Under the pieces are notes generated by a model. The model made no database searches, was not told where the DNA came from, and saw only the letters and a list, made by a program, of their open reading frames with translations. Shown piece by piece: positions 28,429 to 39,800 of a stretch of 64,000 nucleotides of DNA. The stretch is from Saccharospirillum alexandrii (lineage in GTDB: Bacteria; Pseudomonadota; Gammaproteobacteria; Pseudomonadales; Natronospirillaceae): assembly GCF_004000275.1 (NCBI RefSeq), contig NZ_RCIP01000002.1, forward strand, positions 248,283 through 312,282, given 5' to 3'. Positions within the stretch are counted from its first letter, which is position 1. Every line of letters starts with the position of its first letter. The position numbers were made by a program, and so were the translations under genes.

Positions 28429-31074
28429 GTGCTTTATCGACTCGCCTGTGGATTGCTTTTTGCCAGCTTACCATTGTTGATGCTGGTCTGGCCCAGTCAG
28501 GCATACGCCAGCACTGTCGAGATCGACAGCTATTGGATGGAGCAAGCCTCTGATTGGTCTCCGTCCATACAATCGCGCCAGCAGAGCAAGCCACAAATCG
28601 TGTCCCAGACGGGCATTTCGTTAAAAGGGGGTCATCACTGGCATGTGATTGACCTCTCTGTTGATGAAACGACGCTCCAAGTGATCGATTTTCGCAATTC
28701 CTCGGTGATTGCAAACTTTGAACACTGGGTCTTTGATCGCACCAGCGGTGAGCTGATCAACCGGTTGGTTGGCGGTATCGAATCGGAGCAGGACAACCCT
28801 TATTTTCTGCGCCATGGTCGCAATCAGGTATTCGAACCCGGTCAATACCAAATCGTCACCCGAATGGACAGCCCGTTCTACGTAGCGCAACCACAACCAA
28901 CCGTATTTGCACAGGACGAGTATCAGCAAAGCATCAAGGTAGGTAATGCCCTGACGCTTATTTGCCAGGGGATTTTCCTGGCACTGGGCATTTATTATTT
29001 CGTGCTGGGTACCAGCCGTAGCCGGGCAGCCGACTTATTGTACGCTCTGTTCATTACCGGCAATTTCTTTTTTACCGGCGCCTCCTTGCTGGTGTTCAGT
29101 GATCTGCTCAGCATTCACCAGTTCTACCTGACCAGCTTCCCCATTCTTATTTCAAACACCGCCTACATCGCCTTCGTGATGGTGCTGCTGAACATCAAGC
29201 CCAACACGTCACAATGGCTGTACCGCATTGGCAGTGGCCTGATCATCCTCTTTGTATTTGGTTTTGTGGTGGCGCTGCTTCGGCCGGAACTGTCGATGGA
29301 GATCGACCGAATGGGTGTCGGCCTGTTTGCCATTTATGGCTTCACCGCAGGCCTTACCCGTGTGCTGCAGGGCAACAGAACCGCGCGCTATTATCTGGTT
29401 GCCAACGCAGCCTTTGCCATTCCCGCCCTGATTTCCATTGGCGCGTCCAGCTTGCCCGTTGCCGATACGTTATTTCTTGAACACCTGGGCATGTTTGCTG
29501 TCTCGATGGAAGTTATTCTGCTGTCGCTGGTCATCAGCCACCAGGTCGGACTGGTTTACAAGGAAAAGGAAGCAGGCCTTCTGGCCACACAAGAAGCGCT
29601 GCAGGCGGCCAATGATGCCCTGAACACCAAAGAGCGCTTTCTGGCCAATGTCAGTCATGAATTGCGCACGCCGTTAAACGCCATTCAGGGGTCAGTGGAG
29701 CTAATGGGCCAGCAGCAAATGCCAGCTGAAACCAGCCGACATTTGGAAGCCATCCATGCGTCGTCCAATTTCCTGGTGTTCCTGATCAACGACATTCTTG
29801 ATCTGGCCAAAATGAACGCCGACCAGCTCGAACTGGTTGAAGAGCCCTTCGACCTCGATGAAGCGCTGGATGAACTCTGTACCATCTATAAAGACGCGTT
29901 CGACCGGCAACAAGTGCGTTTTCTCGTCGATATAGACCCCAAAGTGCCTCATCGCGTTACCGGCGATGTCAATCGGTTGAAGCAGATCCTCGCGAATCTG
30001 CTCAGCAACGCGTTCAAATTCACCGCCCAGGGCTCAATTGAATTATCGGTTTCTCAGCCGGATGCGAACGTTCTGACTTTTCATGTCACCGACACCGGCA
30101 TTGGTATTGCCCAGAACAAAATCGAATCGGTTTTTTCGGCCTTTACCCAGGCCGATGCAACCATTTCGCGCAAATACGGCGGAACGGGTTTGGGTTTACA
30201 AATCGCCTCCAAACTGGTGACGCTGATGGGCGGCAAGCTGACCGTCTTCAGCCAGCCGGAACTGGGCAGCGACTTCCAGTTTACCCTGCCCATGCAGGGC
30301 GAGCTCGAGCCGATAATCACATTGCCCGTTCGGGTAGGGCTGGTCTGTGATGATGTGGACCTGAAAAAACTGATCGACAACAGCCTGCATCGGCTCGGCA
30401 TTGCTCTGCAACACAGCCTCACGCATTCCGCCGCGATGAACACCCCCTTGCCAGAGGATGCAGATCACTGGGTTCTGGTCGCCGACCAACCCGACCCCGA
30501 CCTCTCGAACCGGTTCAGCGAGCACCCCAGAGTCCACTGGCTCGTAAACCGGGTACCGACTGACCTGCCGCTGTGGGCACCACCGGTTAGCCTGGAGCTA
30601 TTGCCCTGCACACAGGTCACTTTCCGGCGACTGCTGGGTCAGGCAGCTACTGCCCCCGCGCCCGCCGAACACCCACTGATGTTGCGCCGGCTTTATATTG
30701 TTGCCATCGATGACAACCCGGTGAACCTCAAAGTGTTACTGGGGATGCTGACCCGGCTGGGCGTCAGCGCCAGCGGGTTTGAATCGGCGGAAGAAGGGTT
30801 AAGCCACGTCCTATTCCGGCAACCCGATATGGTGTTGATGGACATGCAGATGCCGGTGATGGATGGCCTGGAGACGACTCGCACACTGCGACAACGCCAG
30901 TTCAACAACCCCGTCATCGCCTTTACCGCCAATACGTCGCAGCGCGATATCAACAACTGCCTGGCAGCCGGCATGAATGACGTGTTGCTCAAACCCATCA
31001 AACTGACACAACTGGAGAATATGATTCTCAAATGGACCGAGCAGTCCTCCCTGAGCAGCCGGGGTGGTCGTTAG
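28429..31074 (+). CDS. Hybrid sensor histidine kinase with 7TMR-DISM input
   Basis: 881 residues from a GTG at 28429 (AAGGGAA upstream). Order: signal peptide (to about 27); a 7TMR-DISM extracellular beta domain (about 30-170); seven membrane helices (about 180-390); short coiled coil; HisKA with the phospho-His in NVSHELRTPLNAIQGS (about 411); HATPase with NLLSNAFKFTAQG and DTGIGIAQNKIESVFSAFTQAD; and a receiver at about 757-870 with phospho-Asp in MVLMDMQMPVMDG (about 805). DISM proteins sense extracellular ligands, often carbohydrates. No partner regulator adjoins. Confidence 0.93.
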   Translation: MLYRLACGLLFASLPLLMLVWPSQAYASTVEIDSYWMEQASDWSPSIQSRQQSKPQIVSQTGISLKGGHHWHVIDLSVDETTLQVIDFRNSSVIANFEHWVFDRTSGELINRLVGGIESEQDNPYFLRHGRNQVFEPGQYQIVTRMDSPFYVAQPQPTVFAQDEYQQSIKVGNALTLICQGIFLALGIYYFVLGTSRSRAADLLYALFITGNFFFTGASLLVFSDLLSIHQFYLTSFPILISNTAYIAFVMVLLNIKPNTSQWLYRIGSGLIILFVFGFVVALLRPELSMEIDRMGVGLFAIYGFTAGLTRVLQGNRTARYYLVANAAFAIPALISIGASSLPVADTLFLEHLGMFAVSMEVILLSLVISHQVGLVYKEKEAGLLATQEALQAANDALNTKERFLANVSHELRTPLNAIQGSVELMGQQQMPAETSRHLEAIHASSNFLVFLINDILDLAKMNADQLELVEEPFDLDEALDELCTIYKDAFDRQQVRFLVDIDPKVPHRVTGDVNRLKQILANLLSNAFKFTAQGSIELSVSQPDANVLTFHVTDTGIGIAQNKIESVFSAFTQADATISRKYGGTGLGLQIASKLVTLMGGKLTVFSQPELGSDFQFTLPMQGELEPIITLPVRVGLVCDDVDLKKLIDNSLHRLGIALQHSLTHSAAMNTPLPEDADHWVLVADQPDPDLSNRFSEHPRVHWLVNRVPTDLPLWAPPVSLELLPCTQVTFRRLLGQAATAPAPAEHPLMLRRLYIVAIDDNPVNLKVLLGMLTRLGVSASGFESAEEGLSHVLFRQPDMVLMDMQMPVMDGLETTRTLRQRQFNNPVIAFTANTSQRDINNCLAAGMNDVLLKPIKLTQLENMILKWTEQSSLSSRGGR

Positions 31075-31266
31075 CAGTCGAAACCGCATGCCAGGGAACT
31101 AGGGACACTTCTTGACAAGGGCTACGGCCATTGCGCTGCGAAGTGCGTCGGAGTGCCGCCCATTTGGGCAAAACGTTTTAGCTCGCGCAGAGCCCTGGGG
31201 AAGTTGTTCAGAGGCTCCCCAGCCCGAAACAATAACCAAAAACAAACACAAGGAACCGACACTGAT

Positions 31267-32427
31267 ATGAACCCGACCAACAAATGGGCTCTGCTCTGGC
31301 CCATCCTGCTGACACTGCTGATCCCTCTGGTAGCCGCCTGGTTTGCCTACCCGAACACCCATCTGCCCCCCGGCTTTGGTATTTTTCCACCCATACAAAC
31401 CTCGCCAGCGCCGGGATTTTCGCTGCTCTACTTTCTGGTGGTCGCTGCTCTGGCCGTTCTGGTGACGTTACTGCTTTTATTTCCAAAGCTGTTCGGCATT
31501 CAGGGGGCAACACCCGCCCCACAACCGGCGAAAAAGCCACTGCCCTGGTGGTTCTGGGCCGGTGCCGTTGTCATGCTGTGTTTCTGGTGGGTCATGTGGG
31601 CCCGGCCGGTCTGGCTGGGCGATTTGGTCTATTATGCCTTTTCCCCGATGTGGTGGGGCTTCATCGTCATGCTCGATGGCATTGTGTACCGCCGCAACAA
31701 CGGCAAATCACTGATGGCGACCAAGCCGGCCTTGCTGATCTTCAGCGCCCTAATTTCCGTGGTTGGCTGGGGGTATTTCGAGTACTACGACTATTTTGTA
31801 CTCAGCAACTGGTATTACCCTAACGGTCACATGGCCGCGCTGCCCCACAGCGTGATCGTCGTATTGTTTCTGATCGCCTACACCACTGTCTGGCCGGCCA
31901 TCTTCGAGTGGTTTAACGTGCTGAATTCCTTTCCCAAGCTGGTCGCACGTTATCAGAATGGCCCCTCCATCCCGCTGTCAGGAAACCTGCTGATTATCCT
32001 GGGCTGCCTGATCATCGGTGCCCTGGTGTTCTTTCCGCGCCTGATGTTCTGGGGCATCTGGATTGGTCCGCTAGCGGTCATTATTGGCGTTTTGTTGCGG
32101 CAATCCCTCTGGTCGCCTTTTACAGCAATGACCCAGGGAAACTGGGCACCCGGCGTGCTGATCGCACTGGCCTCGATGTTCAACGGGTTTCTCTGGGAAA
32201 TGTGGAACTTCGGCAGTGAACACCCGGACATCGGCTACCCAACCAACCCGAACTACTGGATTTATGACATTCCCTTTGTCAACGTAATCCATATCTTCTC
32301 TGAAATGCCGTTACTCGGATATTTCGGATACCTGCCGTTTGGGGCACTGGTGTGGGTGTTCTTCATCTGGATTGGTGCCCTGTTCAACCGGGACACCGAC
32401 ATTTATCTGAATGGCAACCCGAACTGA
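31267..32427 (+). CDS. Polytopic membrane protein of unknown function
   Basis: 386 residues from the ATG at 31267 (AAGGAA about 12 bp upstream); a longer frame to 31153 is soluble and basic and looks untranslated. About nine or ten hydrophobic segments, unusually rich in Trp and Tyr: WALLWPILLTLLIPLVAAW, PWWFWAGAVVMLCFWWVMWA, GYFEYYDYFVLSNWYYP, and a conserved-looking end with NFGSEHPDIGYPTNPNYWIY. I do not recognise the family. Its hairpin terminator is shared with argG. Confidence 0.82.
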   Translation: MNPTNKWALLWPILLTLLIPLVAAWFAYPNTHLPPGFGIFPPIQTSPAPGFSLLYFLVVAALAVLVTLLLLFPKLFGIQGATPAPQPAKKPLPWWFWAGAVVMLCFWWVMWARPVWLGDLVYYAFSPMWWGFIVMLDGIVYRRNNGKSLMATKPALLIFSALISVVGWGYFEYYDYFVLSNWYYPNGHMAALPHSVIVVLFLIAYTTVWPAIFEWFNVLNSFPKLVARYQNGPSIPLSGNLLIILGCLIIGALVFFPRLMFWGIWIGPLAVIIGVLLRQSLWSPFTAMTQGNWAPGVLIALASMFNGFLWEMWNFGSEHPDIGYPTNPNYWIYDIPFVNVIHIFSEMPLLGYFGYLPFGALVWVFFIWIGALFNRDTDIYLNGNPN

Positions 32428-32447
32428 GGCACTGATTGCATTACCCA

Positions 32448-32479
32448 TAAAAAAACCGGGCTAAAAGCCCGGTTTTTTT
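32448..32479. terminator. Bidirectional intrinsic terminator
   Basis: AAAAAACCGGGCT-AAA-AGCCCGGTTTTTTT between the convergent membrane-protein gene and argG; symmetrical A and T runs make it work for both. Confidence 0.92.
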
Positions 32480-32490
32480 CGTGCCCTGCA

Positions 32491-33714
<1,224 letters not shown>

Positions 33715-34036
33715 CTTGTCTCCCAACGAGTTGGCGGGTTTTTAGGCTGGCTGGAATTTTACGCCTTTGACTGAGGAGATGCCATGGTAGTGGTCTAGTG
33801 TTGCGGCGGCGAAGAGGTGTAACTCACCACGAAATTAGCTGGACAGCTTGCTCATGGTGATTCGGAGGGTGCCTAGAGATTAGCAGCGGCTTTCGGGTGT
33901 GTCCCTGTGGGGTAGTCCGCAGCAGGGATGCAGCGGTCTAGGCTCCATGGACGGATTTACGCCGACCCCACAGGGACATACCCGGTAGCCGGTGCGGACT
34001 AGTGCCTCTATGGCGACCCAAACTCCGAATCTTGGT
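33715..34036. other. Intergenic region with repeat copy R1
   Basis: 322 bp between argG and ntrC. It contains dispersed repeat copy R1 at 33894-33984. The 180 bp on the argG side, which should carry its promoter, show no gene. Confidence 0.6.
33894..33984 (+). repeat. Dispersed stem-loop repeat, copy R1
   Basis: Arms 33894-33912 and 33966-33984 pair over 19 bp with one G-T wobble. The distal arm reads TCCCTGTGGGG. The core between them carries two small hairpins: GC-AGGGAT-GC and CC-ATGGAC-GG, as in the other four copies. Confidence 0.85.
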
Positions 34037-35464
34037 TTACTCTTCGTCCTCCGCCACCGTTTCCAACTCCATGCCCAGCTCCTTGATCTTGCGGGTCAGG
34101 GTGTTTCTGCCCCAGCCCAGCAGCTCGGCTGCATCCCGACGTCGGCCAGCGGTGTGCTTCAGTGCGGTCTCTATCATGATGCGTTCGAAGTTCGGTACTG
34201 CGATGTCCAAGAGCCGGTGCTCGCCACGGGCCAGTTCCCGGTCGGCCCAGTTGCGCAGGGCCTGCTCCCAGTTCTCGCTGGTGACTGGCGTCTGGGCTTC
34301 GTCCATCAGCTCTGGCGGTAGATCCGACACCAGGACCTCGCGACCAGAAGCCATCACTGTGATCCAGCGGCAGATGTTCTCCAGCTGACGCACATTGCCC
34401 GGCCAGGCCAGGCGAGACAAATAAGCCTCGGTCTCCGGTCGTAACGTCTTGGTTTCCACACCCAATTCGTCGGCTGCCTTGTGGAGGAAGAACTCAAGCA
34501 GCCGGGGAATGTCTTCACGCCGGTCAGCGAGGCGCGGCAAGTGGATACGAATAACGTTCAACCGGTGGAACAGGTCCTCGCGAAAGCGACCTTCTTTCAC
34601 CAGAGTCTCAAGGTTCTGGTGCGTCGCCGCGATGATGCGAACATCCACCCGTACCGAGGTGTGTCCGCCAACGCGGTAAAACTCGCCATCGGCCAGCACT
34701 CGCAGCAACCGGGTTTGGGTCTCGGCCGGCATATCGCCAATTTCATCAAGAAACAGTGTACCGCCATCGGCCTGTTCAAATCGCCCGCGACGCTGCCCTT
34801 GCGCTCCGGTGAAGGACCCTTTTTCGTGACCGAAGAGCTCAGATTCCATCAGATCACGAGGAATAGCCGCCATGTTTAGCGCTATAAACGGGTTTTCCCG
34901 GCGTGGGCTGTGACGGTGCAACGCATGCGCCACCAGCTCTTTGCCGGTACCGGATTCACCATTGATCAGCACTGTGATGTTCGACTGCGACAACCGGCCA
35001 ATGGCCCGAAACACTTCCTGCATCGCAGGAGCTTCGCCAATAATCTCGGTATTGGCCGGTGCCACCGCTGGTTCAGAGGTTTTCTGCTTCTGGCGAGTAT
35101 GCTCGATCGCACGCAGCGCCAGGGAGACCGCATCGTCGACGTCAAACGGCTTGGGCAGATACTCGAAGGCACCACCCTGAAAAGAGGCAACGGCACTTTC
35201 CAGGTCTGAATGTGCCGTCATGATAATGACCGGCAAATGCGGGTGGTTGTCATGAATTCGGCTAAGCAGCTCCAGGCCGTCGATGCCCTCCATACGGACA
35301 TCGCTGACAATGGCATCGGGCGGGTCCTGATCCAGCTTACGCAACAGGGCCTCACCGGATTCAAAGCTGCGGCACTCGATACCTTCCTTCTCGAAGGCAC
35401 GTTCCAGTACCCAGCGTATGGAGCGGTCGTCGTCGACGATCCAGACGCAATTATGATTGGCCAT
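34037..35464 (-). CDS. ntrC: Nitrogen regulation response regulator NtrC
   Basis: 475 residues from the ATG at 35464, behind GGAGGGG. Receiver domain with Asp-Asp at 11-12 and phospho-Asp55 (IVSDVRMEG); AAA+ sigma-54 activator domain with Walker [12 protein letters not shown], the sigma-54 contact loop as GSFTGA, and Walker [12 protein letters not shown]-terminal Fis-type [23 protein letters not shown]. It activates nitrogen-assimilation genes when phosphorylated by NtrB. Its start overlaps the ntrB end by 14 bp. Confidence 0.96.
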   Translation of the reverse strand: MANHNCVWIVDDDRSIRWVLERAFEKEGIECRSFESGEALLRKLDQDPPDAIVSDVRMEGIDGLELLSRIHDNHPHLPVIIMTAHSDLESAVASFQGGAFEYLPKPFDVDDAVSLALRAIEHTRQKQKTSEPAVAPANTEIIGEAPAMQEVFRAIGRLSQSNITVLINGESGTGKELVAHALHRHSPRRENPFIALNMAAIPRDLMESELFGHEKGSFTGAQGQRRGRFEQADGGTLFLDEIGDMPAETQTRLLRVLADGEFYRVGGHTSVRVDVRIIAATHQNLETLVKEGRFREDLFHRLNVIRIHLPRLADRREDIPRLLEFFLHKAADELGVETKTLRPETEAYLSRLAWPGNVRQLENICRWITVMASGREVLVSDLPPELMDEAQTPVTSENWEQALRNWADRELARGEHRLLDIAVPNFERIMIETALKHTAGRRRDAAELLGWGRNTLTRKIKELGMELETVAEDEE

Positions 35465-36530
35465 TGAGCCCCTCCAACGGTAAATAGACACTAAAGACGG
35501 TGGCACCGGGACTGCTGTCACACTCGATGACGCCGTTGTGAAAATTAATAATTTGCTGAGCGATCGACAGACCCAGACCCGTACCGGTGGGTCGGCCTGA
35601 GATCATTGGGTAGAAAATCTTTTCCATCATCTCCGGTGCAATGCCCGGACCGTTATCAATGATGTCGAGCTTAACCAGCAACCGGTACCGGTTCTGACGG
35701 ATGGTAAACTGACGCACAGCCCGGGTTTTAAACTCAATGGCCGGCGCTTCAACGTTATTCTCAATCAAGGCCTGAACCGCATTGCGGGCGATGTTCAACA
35801 CGGCCTGTATCAACTGCGCCTCGTCGGCTTTAAAGTCGGGCAGACTGGGATCGTAATCGCGGCTTAACCGGATTCGATCGCCGCACTCGACCCGAAGCAG
35901 CGCGTAAACACGCTCGACGATCTGATGGATGTTGACTTCTGACAGGGTGGGCACCTTGTGGCTGCCGAGCATCCGATCTACCAGATCGCGCAACCGGTCG
36001 GCTTCCTCAATTATGACCTGGGTATACTCTTTAAGATCGGCATTGGGCAATTCACTGGCCAGCAGTTGCGCCGCGCCCCGAATGCCGCCCAGTGGGTTCT
36101 TGATTTCGTGGGCCACGCCGCGGACCAGATGCCGGGTCGTCTCGGTTTGTTGAATCAGACCCTCGTCTCGGCTGATGCGCATCGCCCGGTCGGCGGGCAG
36201 CATCTCGACAATCAGGTGCAGTTCGTCATCGTCCATATAGGGCGTGACCATGTAATCCAATGTCAGCGTATCCCGATGCGCCAGCTGCCACTGGGCAGAA
36301 CGCACCGACAACGTCGTGCCGCCAGAGACGGCCGACATCATCATCTCCCGAATCTCAGCCGGGTTAACAAAGAGACTGTAAAACGCCTGACCAATGATTT
36401 GCTTTCCCGAGCGCACCAGCAACAATTCAGCAGAAGGGTTGACGTGCTCGACAACCAACGTGTCGTCCAGCTGAATGACAGCCGTGAATTGGTGATCGAC
36501 CAACTGGCGAAAAAAATGCGTGTCAGTCAC
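35451..36530 (-). CDS. ntrB: Nitrogen regulation sensor histidine kinase NtrB
   Basis: 359 residues from a GTG at 36530 (AGGAAA upstream), close to E. coli GlnL at 349; the longer frame is non-homologous. PAS domain near the N-terminus, phospho-His in LVRGVAHEIKNPLGGIRGAA, N-box VLNIARNAVQAL, and GPGIAPEMMEKIFYPMISGRPTGTGLGLSI-type ATP-binding motifs. It phosphorylates or dephosphorylates NtrC under PII control. glnA, the usual upstream partner, is not adjacent. Confidence 0.96.
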   Translation of the reverse strand: MTDTHFFRQLVDHQFTAVIQLDDTLVVEHVNPSAELLLVRSGKQIIGQAFYSLFVNPAEIREMMMSAVSGGTTLSVRSAQWQLAHRDTLTLDYMVTPYMDDDELHLIVEMLPADRAMRISRDEGLIQQTETTRHLVRGVAHEIKNPLGGIRGAAQLLASELPNADLKEYTQVIIEEADRLRDLVDRMLGSHKVPTLSEVNIHQIVERVYALLRVECGDRIRLSRDYDPSLPDFKADEAQLIQAVLNIARNAVQALIENNVEAPAIEFKTRAVRQFTIRQNRYRLLVKLDIIDNGPGIAPEMMEKIFYPMISGRPTGTGLGLSIAQQIINFHNGVIECDSSPGATVFSVYLPLEGLNGQS

Positions 36531-36638
36531 ATGAGGTTTCCTGTGCACCGGGTTGCAATGGAAGTCAGCAAACAGACCCTGAATTGGGTCAGCGGTGAAT
36601 CCGCCGTGGCCTGCCCTGTGGTTCTTTAAATGGCATAC

Positions 36639-36653
36639 GCAAGAAGCAGGCCA
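36639..36653 (-). promoter_or_regulatory. Candidate sigma-54 promoter for ntrBC
   Basis: On the minus strand: TGGCCT-N5-TTGC, with the GG and GC doublets exactly 12 bp apart, matching TGGCAC-N5-TTGC at 8 of 10 positions. It points toward ntrB, about 110 bp before the GTG. NtrC-type sites lie upstream at suitable distance. Confidence 0.6.
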
Positions 36654-36671
36654 GTCATTTAAGGCCCGAAA

Positions 36672-36750
36672 TGCACGATTACGGGGCTTAAGTCGGCGCT
36701 CATGCACCACTATGGAACCACTGGCATCATACTAGCACTATTATGGTGCA
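36672..36750. promoter_or_regulatory. Three NtrC-type half sites at 31-bp spacing
   Basis: GCAC begins at 36673, 36704 and 36735, each 31 bp apart, about three helical turns. The last site, AGCACTATTATGGTGCA at 36734-36750, is a full GCAC-N7-GTGC match to the NtrC consensus. The second (TGCACCACTATGGAACC) and first (TGCACGATTACGGGGC) keep one good half. Centres lie about 115, 84 and 53 bp upstream of the start predicted from the sigma-54 site. The whole 36531-36873 gap holds no gene. Confidence 0.65.
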
Positions 36751-36873
36751 TTGCCGGATTTGTGATTCGGGTTCACTGATACGACCTTAAATACGCAAAG
36801 TTGCCAATTCGTCTGCATGATGACCTGAACTTTTGGTTTATACTGGCGAAACGCTGCAAGATCGTGAAGGACT

Positions 36874-39800
36874 ATGAATCAGACCTACCCGCTTAGGCTG
36901 CTGGACAACGCATGGCAGCAGACGTTAAAAGGCCAGGGACAGTGCCTGCTCTTCGCCGATGCCGATGGCCGCCGTTTCAGCAGCCTGGTAGATGCGTTTA
37001 TGGCAGACCTGCCCGCTGAGTGTGTGCGCTATCAACTGACCTCCGACAGTCAGCTGAATGGCTATTACCCGCTGGTTGACATCATTCAGGAGGGATACGA
37101 CCGACTGGGCATTGCCGACTGTGGGCGCTGGCTTCAGGAACAGGGCGTATATGGCCCCAACCTCACTACCTGGCAGCAATTGCTCGACGATCATTTTATT
37201 CAGCGCCATCCGCTGCAACTGAAAGACCACGTCATTCAGAAAACCATCGCCTTTCAGGACGACATTTTGTGCTTGCTGGCGGCTCTGTCGCAAACGCGCC
37301 CCATCGTTGTGGCACTGACGCACTTCCATTTTGCCAGTTTCAGTCTGCAGCGCCTGGTCAGAACCGTGCAACAGCAGTTAAACGGACGAGTATTGTTGCT
37401 CACCTCAACCGATACGGATCTGATGGTCTCCCACGACCCGGACTGGCACAGTACACAGCGCAGCGCCGACGACGACATTGACCCGCCCAACTGGCTGATA
37501 GACCTGTCGCCCGAACTGAACGCCGACTCAGCACCATGGCCCGAGCCGCAACCACTCAGTGCCCAGAGCATTCCACGGCTGATTCAGGATGCGCTGAGAA
37601 ACCACGCCTTGCAGTGCCATACCGAAACCCACCTGCTGTGCGATAAGATCGGCCTGATGCTGGATGAACGGCAAATACTGCTGCTATCCGAACATCGCAG
37701 CACTCTGCGACTGATTGAAGCGGAGGCCCAGTACTACAAAGACCAGCATAACGGGGCCATTACCCTGTTAACGGAACTGCTTGAAGAAGCCCGGCAAGAG
37801 CATCTTTACGACCAAATGTTCGATGCCTACTTACGCCTCGGCTGGTGCGCGCTGACGAAACACCGGCTAAGCACCGCCCGGCAAATGGCCACACACGCCC
37901 AAACGGCGCTTGAACAAATTACGACCAAAGACGCCCCCTGGCTATTACGCGAACGGGAATGGCTGCTGTTGCAGGTCATGATCAGCAGCATGTTTCACGA
38001 ACGCCCGCCCGCCACGATCATGCACCGGCTCGAAGCACTGCTGCCGATGCTTGACCAGGACGACTATGGTTACGCCCTGCGCACTGCCCAGATCGCCTGG
38101 GAGGGGGGCATGACAGACCGGGAGCGGTACTTCCTGCGGCGCGCCATTTTAACGGGCCTCAGCCAGGCCAGGGTCCAGAAGAACGACATCGCCACCGTCA
38201 AACTGACTGAAGCGATGGCCTTGCTGCAAACCAAAGCACACCGGTTTCAGCGAGCACACCGCCTGCTGGAGCTGGCGCTGAGCCGTTGCCAGCGCATGGC
38301 ATCGCCACGACATGAAGCCCCTCTCTACAATGGTCTGGGTATTATTCAGATGCGGCTGGGCCGGATAGAGGAAGCCAGAGACACCTTTTTATACACCCTG
38401 CACAAATTGCAAACGGTCGCCCACTACAATGAAATTGCGGTCACGTTGCATAACTTGTCCTGGGCTTATCTGATCAGCGGCAATGTTCAGGAGAGCTTGC
38501 GACTGCTGACAACGGCCATTCGTTTGTGTCGCATACGCGGGTTCGTGACCATACCTTTTTACACGCTCGATGACCTTATGCTGCAACAGGCACTGTACCG
38601 GTTTTATCTGGGGCACAGTGTGCTCGCCCAGCATACCTTGCAGGATTATCGTCAACGCCCCGAACAACGCTCGGCTCGGGGGCAGGTATTGCTTACCTGC
38701 CTAAAACTGCATTTTGCCCGGGCAGAAGCCGACTACGATGGCGTTACCACCCTGGTTTCTGAATTGACAGCGTCGCTGGGGACCCAACCAGACTTGCCGG
38801 ATACCCTGGTGAATCTCGCCTGGTATGCTGCGGGGCCTGACAACTTGCCTTCCAGCCTGAAACCGGCCTATCAGATCCAATGGATGCAAACCCGGGAGAC
38901 GGTTACCCAACCGCTGACCGACAGCAACATCGATGTGATGTCCGTGTTACGAGCCGCCGATCTTGAAAGCGAACTGGAACAGATACAGCAGCGGGTGCGG
39001 GACACTCGCCTGCTGTCACACCTCAGCGCTCAAACCAACGCAGCGACCGACACTCTGGAACTGGTCGAAACCCTGTGCCAGCAACTGAAGGCTCATCTCG
39101 ATTGCGACTACGTCGCCATCGAACTGACCCAGCAACCCTTTATGGCAGCCACCCTAATTACCCGGGGGCTGGCCGACCTGGACGTTGAGCGGCTGCATCA
39201 GGCACTGTCTTTACAACGGTTAACGCGCGGGCGATTACTGATCCGTATGCACAACCTCGACTTGGAGGGCATGGACAGCGGCTACGTCTGCATCTTCCGC
39301 ATCGCTCTGCCCCACCACGATTTTGGCGACATGATCCTGATGACCCGAAACCCATCGGGGTTTGAAGAATCCGTACTGCGCACAGCCTCCATGCTGGCCG
39401 GGCAGCTGGCGGCTGCCATTCAGCGGCTGGCGCATGAAAAAGAACTGCACCATCTTTCCTCCACCGACATGCTGACCGGCCTGATGAACCGCCAGGCCCT
39501 GTATCCGCGCCTGGAAGAAGAACTGGCCCGTGGTCGCCGCAATGCCAGCTATCGATTCTCGCTGGCATTTCTGGACCTGGATAACTTCAAATACCTGAAT
39601 GACAACTATGGCCACATACTGGGTGATCAGGTATTGCGCGGCTTTGCGCAGGTATTGAAAGAGCACACCCGCACCGAGGATCTGGCAGCGCGACTGGGCG
39701 GAGACGAATTCGTCATTCTATTCCCCAATGAACAAGGCCAGGCAGTTCAGCAACTGGCCCAGCGCATTCTTGAGGATTTCTCGACGCCGGCTCGATGCCA

